From CAWGYT01 sp963826795 (GTDB taxonomy: Bacteria > Planctomycetota > Planctomycetia > Pirellulales > Pirellulaceae), in assembly GCA_963826795.1 (NCBI GenBank), contig CAWGYT010000007.1, positions 186,001 through 250,000 on the forward strand: DNA of 64,000 nucleotides, in the 5' to 3' direction. The notes beneath the pieces are model-generated. The model had not been told where the DNA came from and ran no database searches. It worked only from the letters and a program-made list of their open reading frames with translations. This document shows positions 36,137 to 45,555 of the stretch, in pieces (position 1 is the first letter of the stretch; every line of letters starts with the position of its first letter). The position numbers and the translations under genes were made by a program.

Positions 36137-38756
36137 TTACCTCGTCCCCTCGATCCTCTCGCTTTGGGAACGAGCGAGTTCCAGCTTTCGTGCCAGGGCC
36201 CGGTCGGCAGGGTTGCGTCGCAGGCAACGTTCAAGCTGTTCCGCGGCCTCGCCGTTTTGGCCGCGTGCCAAGAGCTCCATTCCCAACCGGCGGCGCATCA
36301 GATCGTTGCCGGGATCGCTTTCGACCGCGCGGCGGGCCAACGCGAGAGCCCGGGGATCGGCCAGCGTCGCCGCGACCGAATAGCCGCGTTGCCAGTCACG
36401 CGGCTCGAGCCGGGGATCCTGGGCCGTGGCGGTGAGACGCTGAAGATAGGCGCGCCCCGCGATCCGCGTGTGTGCCGGCAGCGCCGCGGATTGATAGAAC
36501 TCATAAAGCTCGAACAAGTCCGTTCGGTTCGGTTGAAATTCTTGCAGGAACAGTTCGGCCGGCAACATCGGGCCCAGTTGCTGAGTGATCGATCGCCGCA
36601 GCCGCGCGTCCTGGTGATACGCCTGTCTCCACAATTGCATGGCGTCGACAAGATCGCCGGCCAGGACCGCTTCGCGGCCGGCTGCGAACAGCACGGTCGC
36701 GGCATAGGGGCGAACCCGCATGGCCTGTTGAATCAGCGCCGGATGCCATTCTGGCAAGGGACTTCTCAAAAACATCAGCTCGGCCAAGTTCAGGTACGCG
36801 ATTCCCTGCAACGGCGAAGCTCGCAAGGCGTGCCAACTGTGGCGCAGGGCATCGTCCAGGAGTTGTCGGCGCGGGCCCACGACTAGCGTGAGCCACGCGT
36901 CTTGCTCGGTGCGCGTCACGAACTGTGATGCCAAGGCAGCGTCCCGAATCTGCACGAGTGACATTGGATTGTCGCTCTCGCTCTGCAACACTTCGAAGAG
37001 CTGGAGTTGGACCGTCGCAAGTTGCAGGTGAGCACGAACGTGTCCCGGGTCATGCTCGACCACCTCGCGAAGCTGCTTTTGCCAGACTTCCAACTGCTGG
37101 GGATCGGCAGGAGTGGTTCGGTCCGGATTTTCATCTTCCTCCTGTCGCATCGCCAACTCGTAGCGATTCCAAGCGAGAGCCGCTCGCGCGGGTCCCCATA
37201 AGTCGCGCACCGTGGATGCAAAGACAACCGCGCCGACCAAGGCGATCAGCGGTGCGGTCCAGCGAGTCGAAACCTTGTGATCGAGGTCCGCATCCCGATT
37301 CTGTTGAAAATCCGCCCAGCGTATCGCAGCCGCCAGCAGGCCGATCGTCAGCGACAGGCAAGCCGGAATAAACCAGACGAAGTCAACCAGTGAATGCAAC
37401 AGACTCACCGTCAGTCCGCTCAGACAGGCGACGATCCATTCCCAATCGCGCTGCGTGGGTGAGGCGTGCCGGAGCGGGGCGAGCCGGCGCGCAAGACACC
37501 AGCCTGCCAGAGCCAGGAGCGTCAGTCCGGCAACTCCCGTTTCCGCCGCGATTTGTAAGTATCCACTTTCGGCGTAGGAGTATTCGTACTGTCGCGGCTT
37601 GGGGTAGAACGTCGGAAATACATCGCGAAAGCTGCCGACTCCGGCGCCACACCAGGGAAACTCCCTCCCAATCCTCTGCGCTGCGAACCAGATGTTGCGT
37701 CGTCCTGCCCGCTGGTCAAGTTCGTCCAGCGAGGTGGACGCCAGACTGCCCACTTCCGCGCTCACCTGCTGGTGACCATGAATTGTCAGGGCCAACGCGA
37801 TTCCGACGCCGACCCCTGCCAGCAACAGGAGATGACGCCGTGCCGATCCCGATCTCGAGCCATGAAACAGGCCCCGACATCCGATGGTGATCGCAACCAC
37901 CGCCGCGAGCAGGCCGCCGCGAGAACGTGAAAGCAAGATCGCCAGCACGATCAACGCCAACCCCGTGCCGAGCACGATCGTGATTAGCTCGTGTCGATGG
38001 TCCGCATGTAACGTAAACGGCGTCGTGCCATCGCCGCGCACCCGGTGGTGGGCACGGAGCCACGACCAGGCCGGCACGAGTGCCAAAACCAAAAAGTGCG
38101 CAATGGTTCTCGTTGTAAAATGGGCCGCGGACAACGTCCTTCGTGTCGCGGTAGGGGTCCTGATAGATCCAGAGAAAACGGCCATTGCTGAACAAGTACT
38201 GCAGGAGCGCAATCACCGCCAACACGATACCGGCCACCGCAATCCAGCGAATCAGGCGGATGACGTCCTGGGGTTGCGCGAGTCGTTGGAGCAGGAGGAC
38301 CAGCAGCGTGGCGTGGGCCAACCAGATGCCCAGCCCCTGGCGGGAGGCGAGCGGCGTCAGCGAAAGCGTCGACCAGGCTCCCCACCCGGCTGTGGAGCCT
38401 CCGGAATTCCAGAGCGGCAGATAGTGGGCCGTTCGGGGCGAGACCGTGGTGATCCAATCCATCGGCAGCGGGGCGCACTGTAGCAGCAACAGGCCGGCGG
38501 TCCACAATATCACCCCTTCGACTCCGCAGGCTCGATAACGCCATTCCTTGCGCCACCAAACGGTCCCGACCCAGGCCGCGGCGAGCGCGGCGACGAGCGC
38601 CACATAGACGAGGCGACCCCAGGGATGCCGTCCTCCCATGAATTGCGGCGCGACCACGAAAATCGCCACGACGATCACGTCGAACGCCGATTCGAAACGG
38701 ACCCTCGACGCGACGTCTCGCAGCGTCCCATTTGCGAATCGAAGCGAATCGGGCAT
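36137..38756 (-). CDS. O-antigen-ligase-type polymerase with C-terminal TPR domain; one frameshift
   Basis: About 872 residues when repaired. The N-terminal 500 residues have roughly ten membrane helices and the Wzy/WaaL (O-antigen ligase) signature GPFYNENH followed by AHFLVLALVPAW, and later the RGGLLA and GAGVGSF segments. The C-terminal 350 residues are a soluble TPR region ending in EGTR. The reading frame breaks at about 38100-38104 in the NENH segment; homologues would read NHFAHF there, so either two T are missing or one is extra. The ATG at 38756 overlaps the dehydratase stop (TGATG). Last gene of the minus-strand polysaccharide arm; it probably links or polymerises glycan at the membrane. 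Confidence 0.85.
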
Positions 38757-40645
38757 CACGCTGCCTTCGTGACGGGAATGCTGGGTGCGAGGGTCGACGG
38801 ACAGTATGCGGGCACGATCGTCTGCAAGGTTTTCAGGATGGGCGTGGCGGGCCCGTCCACCAGTTCGGCCAGTTGTTCCGTTGCCTGCCGTGCCTGAGCC
38901 CGCGAGAGTCGGGCAGCGTCAGCGACCATAATTTTGGGATGGATCGTCGGCCGGTGTCGCTCGCCCTGATTGTGCAATTCCTCGAATAGTTTCTCGCCCG
39001 GCCGAACGCCCGTGATTCGGAGCTCCAGATCGCGTCCCTCCTCGAGCCCCGAAAGCTTGATCATCTCTCGCGCCAGGTCCATAATCCGCACGGGCTGCCC
39101 CATATCCAAAACGAAGATCTCGCCACCATGGCCCATCGCGCCCGCTTGAATCACAAGCTGCGACGCCTCGGGAATCAGCATGAAGTAGCGCTTCATCTGG
39201 GGGTGGGTCACGGTCACCGGTCCCCCGCGGGCAATCTGCTCGCGAAAAATCGGGACGACGCTGCCAGCCGAGTCCAGGACGTTCCCGAAGCGGACGGTCA
39301 CGAATTGGCAGCGGGCGTGCTTGGCCGCGGCCTGCACGTACATTTCCGCCACGCGTTTACAGGCGCCCATCACACTGGTCGGATTGACGGCCTTGTCCGT
39401 CGAAATCATGACGAACGAGGTGACCTGGTTGGCTTCGGCCAGATCGGCGAGTCGGCGGGTTGCCAGCACGATATTCTTGACGGCCTCGCCCGGATTGGCT
39501 TCCATCAGGGGAACGTGCTTGTACGCGGCGGCGTGAAAGATGATGTCGACTCGATGTTGTTTCAGCAGTTGCTCCATCCGACGGCGATCTCCCACGTCCG
39601 CGACTTCCACGCAGATGTCGGTCTGGGGGGCCATCGCGGCGAGTTCTCGCTGCAGAAAGAACTGACCGTTTTCGCTGCGATCGACCAACACCAAGCGGTC
39701 CGGCTCGAACTGCAGCAGCTGTCGACAAATCTCCGAACCAATGCTGCCGGCCGAACCGGTCACCAACAGGACGCGTCCATCGATCCAGCGATGAAGTCCG
39801 CGCATGTCAAGCTTGACCGGTTCCCGCCGCAGGAGATCCTGGATCGAAACCGTCCTGGGATGCAGGTCGACGCGTCGGTTGAGTAATTGTTCATAGCTGG
39901 GCAAGACCTTGACGTCCGCGCCGACGGCGCGGCCTGCGTCCATGATTTCGCGAACTTCCAGGCCCGAGAATTCGTCTGCCATCATCAGTAGTTCGCGAGC
40001 CCGCTGCTGGCTGGCGATACGAGGCAGCTGTTCCAGGTTGCCGCGGACCGGGATCCCGCCGATCCGGGACGGTAGATTACTCTGCGATCCCGAAATGAAC
40101 CCCACGATCTGATACGACAGCTTGGGATCGCGACGGATCGCACGCAGCAGCAGTTCACCTGAGTCGTTCGCACCGACAATCAGAGCCCGCACGCGTCCTG
40201 GCGTCCGCACCAGCGACCCGCGCAGTTCATGCGCCAGCCGCCAAACGGATCGCAAGGCGCCAAAGGCGACGATCGTGCCGAGGCAGTCGAGCAAGAACAC
40301 GCTCCGCGGCACGATGACCTCGGGCAGAAAAAAGTAAGCGCCCAGCACGAGTCCAAGTGAGCTGGCAACGGATGCCTGGGCCAGTACGATCAGGTCGTAG
40401 AACGTGACGTATCGGTTCCAGCTTTGATAGACACGAAACCAGGCGAAGACCACCGCCTTCATGAGGATCACCCAAGGGACCGTGAGCCGCACGCCCTGCC
40501 AGATCTCCGCGGGGATCTCGCCCTCGAAGCGAAGCCAGTAGGCCGCGTACTGAATGATGCCCATCAAGGGCAACGACAGCACGGCATAAAGGGCCCACCG
40601 GCGGTAGCGCCAGATCCCTCGCAGCGTCATGATGGATGGCTTCAT
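38756..40645 (-). CDS. Membrane-bound NDP-sugar 4,6-dehydratase (WbpM/PglF-like)
   Basis: 629 residues. Four N-terminal membrane helices (about 15-125) lead to a first Rossmann part (ALIVGANDSGELL at about 150) and the catalytic SDR domain with VTGSAGSIGSEI and STDKAVNPTSVMGACKR, where Met replaces the usual catalytic Tyr as in the WbpM/CapD family. These enzymes make UDP-4-keto-6-deoxy sugars from UDP-GlcNAc, the first step to bacillosamine- or FucNAc-type sugars. It sits between the BY-kinase gene (26 bases away) and the ligase (overlapping), inside the polysaccharide operon. Confidence 0.92.
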   Translation of the reverse strand: MKPSIMTLRGIWRYRRWALYAVLSLPLMGIIQYAAYWLRFEGEIPAEIWQGVRLTVPWVILMKAVVFAWFRVYQSWNRYVTFYDLIVLAQASVASSLGLVLGAYFFLPEVIVPRSVFLLDCLGTIVAFGALRSVWRLAHELRGSLVRTPGRVRALIVGANDSGELLLRAIRRDPKLSYQIVGFISGSQSNLPSRIGGIPVRGNLEQLPRIASQQRARELLMMADEFSGLEVREIMDAGRAVGADVKVLPSYEQLLNRRVDLHPRTVSIQDLLRREPVKLDMRGLHRWIDGRVLLVTGSAGSIGSEICRQLLQFEPDRLVLVDRSENGQFFLQRELAAMAPQTDICVEVADVGDRRRMEQLLKQHRVDIIFHAAAYKHVPLMEANPGEAVKNIVLATRRLADLAEANQVTSFVMISTDKAVNPTSVMGACKRVAEMYVQAAAKHARCQFVTVRFGNVLDSAGSVVPIFREQIARGGPVTVTHPQMKRYFMLIPEASQLVIQAGAMGHGGEIFVLDMGQPVRIMDLAREMIKLSGLEEGRDLELRITGVRPGEKLFEELHNQGERHRPTIHPKIMVADAARLSRAQARQATEQLAELVDGPATPILKTLQTIVPAYCPSTLAPSIPVTKAA

Positions 40646-40671
40646 GTTCGTTTCTTTCCGTGTCTCTAACC

Positions 40672-43050
40672 TCAGGCGGCCCGCCGCGGTAATCGCGGCG
40701 CTCCCGTCGCGGCGTCGATCCCGGGCTGCTCGCGCTCGTCCGCCGAACCCGAGACTCGGTTCGGGCCGGCGGTCAGATCCAACGAGGCGTTACCTTCCGC
40801 GACAACGTCCTCGTCATTCGCTCCGTAGCTGTAGCCGTAACCGTACTCGTCGCCATAGTAGCCCTGACTGCTGTCGGCGCTGAGCCGATTGACGATGACT
40901 CCTACCAGGTTCAGTCCGACCGTCCGCGCCTCTTCAATCGCCCGGAGGACCAACCGACGGTGATTCTTTTGCGGCTGGACGACCAGCATCAACCCACCGG
41001 CCATCCGGCCCACAATCGAAGCGTCGCTGGCCACCAGAATTGGCGGACTGTCGATCAGCACCTGATCGTAGTGGCCCGTAGCCCAAGCCAGCAAATCAGC
41101 AAACCGCGGCGACGACAGCAGGCCGGTGGGATCCAGAGGGCGAGCCCCGCTGGGGATCAGATCCATCCCGGCCTGGCCCGATTGATAAATCCCTTGCAAG
41201 ACGGCTTCCGAAGGTCCCGCCGTGCTGCGAAGAATCTCGGCGAGGCCCGGCTTGCCTTTCAGTTCGAGCAGCCGCGTCAGTCCCGGACGGCGCAGATCGG
41301 CGTCGATCAGCAGAGTCCTCCGACCCGTTTGGGCGATCGACATCCCGAGGTTCGCGACGACCGTTGTCTTGCCATCACCCGGCTCGGAGCTGCTGATCGC
41401 GACGCAATCCAGCTCCTCGCCAGAAAACGCCAGCGCCGTACGAAGTGTCCGAAACGCTTCGCTCTCGGCGGCATCCGGCGCATTGTAGACCTGCAAGGCC
41501 TCCAATCCGCACTCCATCCGCTGTTCCAGTGGCCGAATCATCGCCAATATCGGAGCTCGCAGCTGTGTCTTCATTTCGTCAAGCGAACGGAAGCGGTCGT
41601 CCATCACGTCCACGGTGTAGACCAGCGCGGCCCCCCCGCCGAATCCTACCGCCAGACAGACCAGCGTCACCACGATCGCCTTGGGCGCCACGGGCTGCTG
41701 TCCGGCCTGCGGTCGACTGACCACTTCGACACGTACGTCGGACTGATTTTGATTGATATCGATGTTGTCGATGTGATTCAGCAGCATATGATTGAAGTTC
41801 ACCAGCCGCTCGACTTCGCGCTGCAGCATGGCGATCTCTTCGAACCGACCTTGCAGCTGCACGGCCTCAGCCTGAGCTCGCTGGTATTGCTCTGCGAGTG
41901 CCTGCTCTTGAGCCGCCGCCTTCTTGAGTTCCTGGTCCAGCAGACTGGTAAGCATCGGGCCCAGCTGGCCGGATTCCAGCCGCACCGCGCGACGATCGAC
42001 GGCCTGCTGGTAGTTCGCCAGATAGTTTCGCGTCTGATGAATTGACTCGCCAAGTTGGACGACTCTGGGGTGTCGACCTCCGTAGTGGGCTTGCAGCCCG
42101 TCGAGTTCAGCCGAATCATCGATCAGTTTTTGCTCGAGCCGCGCCACCGTCTGCTCGTCCTGCTGGCTCAGCCCCAACGCGGCCAGCACGACCTCGCGTC
42201 CGATCACGGGTTCGACGGCAAACAGGTGCTGTCGCAGATCAGCTCCGTTCGCAATTGCGGCTTGGACGGAGGCGAGAGATGATTGCAGCTTCAGCCGATT
42301 CTCTTGCGCCGCGATCAGTGCGTCGTTAATCCGAACCACACGCTGGACCAAGGGATGAAGCGTCTGCGTCGCGTCGCGGAGGCCGATGTCGCCGAATCGC
42401 CGTTTGGCCGCGATCAACTCCTGTTCCTTCTGCCGGAGCTGCTGCTCGACCGTCTTGCGTTCCTCGCGCAAGATCGTCGCCAGTTCCACCGCCACCGTTT
42501 GGTGATTTGACTTCATGAACTGCATGTAGGAATCGACCAACGCCTGAACGACCGCTTCGGCGGCAGCAGGATTCTTGGAAAGATACGAGACTTCCAACAC
42601 GTTCGTTAGCCGGAGACTCCGGACCGCCATGTGCTGACGCAAGTGGGACACCCACTGATCCCGGGGTGTCTTGATCAAATCCGCACGTCGTTCGCGGGCT
42701 TGATCGGAAAGCCGCTGAATGGCGCTCTCCAAAACCACCGTGCTGGAAAACAGACGCTCGTAAGTCGGCAACATCCCCATCTGCGTCATGCCGTCGGCGC
42801 TGCCGTTGGTCGTCACCAGGGGCCCGGTCTGCTGCACCAAGAGCTGGGCCCGCGCCTGGTACACTCGCTCAACCGTTGCAAAGTAGAGCACGCCTAACAG
42901 GCTCACTGCCAAGAGCGCTCCCGCGATCAGCGTCCAGCGAAATCGCACGATCCTCGCAAAACGAAGGATCGCGTGCAGGAGCTGGACCGACGTCGGCGGA
43001 ACATGCTCGGAGTATCCGGTCGTGGGATCCATACGATATTCAACTTGCAT
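40672..43050 (-). CDS. Polysaccharide co-polymerase with BY-kinase domain (Wzc-like)
   Basis: 792 residues. A Wzz-type chain-length domain is bounded by two membrane helices (about 38-58 and 455-478) and contains long coiled coils (about 180-440). The cytoplasmic tyrosine kinase domain has Walker A SSEPGDGKTT with Lys561, Walker A' LLIDADLRRP and Walker B LIDSPP. A Tyr-rich cluster GYYGDEYGYGYSYG near 740 is the expected autophosphorylation tail, followed by an unusual extra 45-residue acidic and Gly/Arg tail. It controls glycan chain length and export through phosphorylation. It lies 14 bases after the SLBB export gene. Confidence 0.94.
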   Translation of the reverse strand: MQVEYRMDPTTGYSEHVPPTSVQLLHAILRFARIVRFRWTLIAGALLAVSLLGVLYFATVERVYQARAQLLVQQTGPLVTTNGSADGMTQMGMLPTYERLFSSTVVLESAIQRLSDQARERRADLIKTPRDQWVSHLRQHMAVRSLRLTNVLEVSYLSKNPAAAEAVVQALVDSYMQFMKSNHQTVAVELATILREERKTVEQQLRQKEQELIAAKRRFGDIGLRDATQTLHPLVQRVVRINDALIAAQENRLKLQSSLASVQAAIANGADLRQHLFAVEPVIGREVVLAALGLSQQDEQTVARLEQKLIDDSAELDGLQAHYGGRHPRVVQLGESIHQTRNYLANYQQAVDRRAVRLESGQLGPMLTSLLDQELKKAAAQEQALAEQYQRAQAEAVQLQGRFEEIAMLQREVERLVNFNHMLLNHIDNIDINQNQSDVRVEVVSRPQAGQQPVAPKAIVVTLVCLAVGFGGGAALVYTVDVMDDRFRSLDEMKTQLRAPILAMIRPLEQRMECGLEALQVYNAPDAAESEAFRTLRTALAFSGEELDCVAISSSEPGDGKTTVVANLGMSIAQTGRRTLLIDADLRRPGLTRLLELKGKPGLAEILRSTAGPSEAVLQGIYQSGQAGMDLIPSGARPLDPTGLLSSPRFADLLAWATGHYDQVLIDSPPILVASDASIVGRMAGGLMLVVQPQKNHRRLVLRAIEEARTVGLNLVGVIVNRLSADSSQGYYGDEYGYGYSYGANDEDVVAEGNASLDLTAGPNRVSGSADEREQPGIDAATGAPRLPRRAA

Positions 43051-43064
43051 GATGTGCGAACACG

Positions 43065-44141
43065 CTAGAGGCCTGGGATGGCGCTGGTAAAGCCGAAGCG
43101 AATGAAACCGCGAATCGTCTCGACGACGACCGTCGTGGGTGTCTCCTCGACGACGACAATATCGCCAGGTGCCAGCAGCAAATTTTCTTTACCAAGGCGT
43201 TTTGCTCGCCGAATCGAGACCGCGATCGTCACCGGGTCCTCTCGGTCGGGCGGATGGCGAATCACGCGAACCTTGTCGGCGACCGACACCGTCGGACCTC
43301 CCGCCAGCGCCAACGCATCCAACAGCCGTAGACTTTCTTCCGTCGGTAACTCGTAGTTGTCAGGACGGCGGACCAGGCCGATGACGCTCACCGAGCGTTT
43401 CTCGCGCGTGTGGACCATCACCACCGAGCCGTCTTCGATGTGCAGGTCGATGTCAGGTTCGGCTTGCGGGATCTCGGCCAGATCCAGCCGCACGATCCGC
43501 GGAGGTTCTTCGGTGGACGACACGAAGGACGCCAGGGCAACACCTTCGGGGCCGGTTCCCGGCGTTCCGACCAGGCGGCGATTTGGGTGGCGGATCTCGA
43601 TTTCCGTGCCCGCTTCCTCGTTCAGTCCTCCGGCCGCGACCAGAGCGGCCAGCAGGTCGCCGCCGGCGGCGGGCAATTGATACACGCCCGGCGTTTTCAC
43701 CGCCCCGACCACGCGCACCTGCACGGTCTTACGTTGCTTCATCAGTACGGCCACGTGGGGTCGCCGATAGACCTCGCGCTCTTCCGCCGCCCGCGCAATC
43801 GCCTGCTCAACCTCGACCAATCCCAGTCCCGCGACCATGACTTCACCCACGAGGGGCACGTCGACGGATCCTTGCTCGGAGATCCGCAGTGGCCAGGTCG
43901 GGGGCTCGTGGTCTTCCATTCCCGTCGCCACCGTGACTTCCAAAACATCGCCCGGATAGACCACATTCTGGTGAATCGCGTGGCGCGCGACCGAAGACAG
44001 GTCGACCTGCCGAGGTGGATCCGTCGCCAACGAGCGCAGCTCGTCGGGCAGGTCCAGGGCGTTGAAATCGACCACCGAACGGCAACCACTCAGAGCGAAG
44101 CCGGCAAGCAAGATGGTTAACTGAGTCCACGTCGCCGTCAT
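43065..44141 (-). CDS. Polysaccharide export lipoprotein with SLBB domains (Wza-like)
   Basis: 358 residues from the ATG at 44141, which overlaps the upstream stop (TGATG). A lipobox LSGC places the lipidated Cys at 20. A polysaccharide export N-domain (VYPGDVLEVTV, VPLVGEVMVAGLGL) is followed by two SLBB domains (VRVVGAVKTPGVYQLPAAGG and VSVIGLVRRPDNYELP). It is expected to form or line the outer-membrane channel for the glycan. The frame is open for 71 codons upstream but that part overlaps the previous gene. It belongs to the operon with the BY-kinase. Confidence 0.93.
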   Translation of the reverse strand: MTATWTQLTILLAGFALSGCRSVVDFNALDLPDELRSLATDPPRQVDLSSVARHAIHQNVVYPGDVLEVTVATGMEDHEPPTWPLRISEQGSVDVPLVGEVMVAGLGLVEVEQAIARAAEEREVYRRPHVAVLMKQRKTVQVRVVGAVKTPGVYQLPAAGGDLLAALVAAGGLNEEAGTEIEIRHPNRRLVGTPGTGPEGVALASFVSSTEEPPRIVRLDLAEIPQAEPDIDLHIEDGSVVMVHTREKRSVSVIGLVRRPDNYELPTEESLRLLDALALAGGPTVSVADKVRVIRHPPDREDPVTIAVSIRRAKRLGKENLLLAPGDIVVVEETPTTVVVETIRGFIRFGFTSAIPGL

Positions 44142-44671
44142 CAGCTGCCCTCGGCGTCTTTGCTTTTCGACTTGTGCACGGCAATCGGAATCGCGATGGC
44201 CGCCGCAACGACCGTCGCCATCAAGACCGCGTCCGAACGAAATAGCTCGCCAATCGGTCGCTGACCACGCGTAATCTGCGCGTCGTTCACGACCAACAGC
44301 GACTTGGCCGCCGCGGGTGGTGCCGCCGTCGACGTCCAGAGCCGGCAAAGACAAACCCCTTCACTTGTTTCCAGCTGATAAGTGCCCGCCTTGACGTCCT
44401 CGAAACAGAACTGCCCTTCCCCGCCGGTCCGAAGTGATTGTCGAGGCCCCGGACGGTCGGTGCGACCAAGCGTCACCGTCGCCGCAACTTGAGCCTGCCC
44501 CTGGCCGTTCACGACCACGCCGTGCAGTCGTCCCCGAGCGTCCAAGCAGACATCGTGGGTGACCACTCTCGGCGCTCGAGCGGGCTCGGTCGCCGCCACA
44601 CGCGGTGGACTCAAGGTTCCCAGCAATGCGAACCACACCGCGACGTGACGAAAGACAAATCGTGCCGACAT
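44141..44671 (-). CDS. Small exported protein with carboxypeptidase-regulatory-like domain, paralogue 3
   Basis: 176 residues. Signal peptide (1-27), one Ig-like/carboxypeptidase-regulatory-type domain (GRLHGVVVNGQGQAQ to GTYQLETSEGV), a RLWTSTAAPP motif, RGQ, and a C-terminal membrane helix (about 148-165) ending in a short charged tail with AEGS. Two more genes in this cluster (44707-45234 and 47263-47826) have the same architecture and tail. It overlaps the SLBB gene by one codon and is therefore likely part of the export apparatus. No named family fits the whole protein. Confidence 0.8.
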   Translation of the reverse strand: MSARFVFRHVAVWFALLGTLSPPRVAATEPARAPRVVTHDVCLDARGRLHGVVVNGQGQAQVAATVTLGRTDRPGPRQSLRTGGEGQFCFEDVKAGTYQLETSEGVCLCRLWTSTAAPPAAAKSLLVVNDAQITRGQRPIGELFRSDAVLMATVVAAAIAIPIAVHKSKSKDAEGS

Positions 44672-44706
44672 CCCATGCTTCTCCTCTAAGGCCGCCCCGC
44701 AATCGG

Positions 44707-45234
44707 TTAACTGCCGTCACCACGATCGGAACGGTGGTTTTGAATCGCAACCGGAATCCCCACGGCGATCGCCACAACCCCCGCAATAACCCAGGGACTC
44801 AGGCCCGCAGGCGGAAAACGACCGCTCTGACCTCGTTGCACGTCCCCTTGAACAATCACCACCCGCCGCGCACAGCTAGGCGGGGCCGATGCGCGGGTCC
44901 ACACGCGAACTCCTGTAACGCCATCGGCGGTCAGCAGTTGGTACACCCCGCCGCGCCGTAGTCGGACCTCAAACGCGCCACGTTCGTCGGTCATCACGCG
45001 AGCGAACCGCTGCCCGTGTTGAGCCACGTCCACCGACGAATTCACGATGGGTTGACCTTCGCGGTCGAGCACTTGCCCGGACAGGTGGTCGGCTTCGTCC
45101 AGGGCCACGTCCACCAGGGGGACGATCGGTGTCGTTCGCGCACCGCCGTCCTCCGCCGCCGACAAGATCGGAGCCCACAGGAGCCCACAAACAGCCCAGC
45201 TCGTGATGAACCATCCTGAATTGACGCGCGTCAT
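44707..45234 (-). CDS. Small exported protein with carboxypeptidase-regulatory-like domain, paralogue 2
   Basis: 175 residues from the ATG at 45234 (AGGAA six bases upstream). Signal peptide to about residue 27, then HLSGQVLDREGQPIVNSSV through GGVYQLLTADGVTGVRVWT, APP, VQGDVQRGQ, and a C-terminal membrane helix followed by a tail ending in GDGS. The shared marks with its two paralogues are (T/V)YQxxT, R(V/L)W, APP, RGQ, the terminal helix and the GS end. First gene of the minus-strand operon after the flippase. Probably sits in the inner membrane with its domain outside; role unknown. Confidence 0.8.
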   Translation of the reverse strand: MTRVNSGWFITSWAVCGLLWAPILSAAEDGGARTTPIVPLVDVALDEADHLSGQVLDREGQPIVNSSVDVAQHGQRFARVMTDERGAFEVRLRRGGVYQLLTADGVTGVRVWTRASAPPSCARRVVIVQGDVQRGQSGRFPPAGLSPWVIAGVVAIAVGIPVAIQNHRSDRGDGS

Positions 45235-45500
45235 GTGACTTCCTTTTCTCACGACGCAGCCACCTCGGCTGCCATGAACATCCCCTCCCACCGACACCTC
45301 ACCCTGGCCTGGCCTGGCCATCCATGCCGTCCTCGGACAAGCCGGTAGCGGCCCGAGAAGAGCGGAGCGGGCGGGATGTTAGCGAAAACTGAGAATGAAA
45401 AGAATACCAATCCATTTGGCGCACCTCTGGGGGCCATGCAGTGGAGAAAATCGCGGACATGCGGGCCGCAAGGCGGTGGTACGTTGGGAAAAGGCGTCAC

Positions 45501-45555
45501 GTGGGAAAGAGGGTCAGGTCCCAACCCCAAATCTTAGCTGTGACACAGCACTAGG
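45501..45555. repeat. MITE-like element, partial copy C at the end of the flippase gene
   Basis: The terminal sequence AGCTGTGACACAGCACTAGG (45536-45555) is the exact complement of copy B's end. The next 15 bases inward match copy B except at one base. The inner GGGTCAGGTCCC module (45511-45522) stands in the opposite orientation relative to the end than in copy B. The second terminal repeat is missing. The CTA at 45551-45553 is the TAG stop codon of the flippase gene. Confidence 0.8.

Noticed and set aside
44142..44354. 71-codon N-terminal extension of the SLBB export protein
   Set aside because: It overlaps the previous gene completely. The ATG at 44141 begins a clear lipoprotein signal and overlaps the upstream stop.
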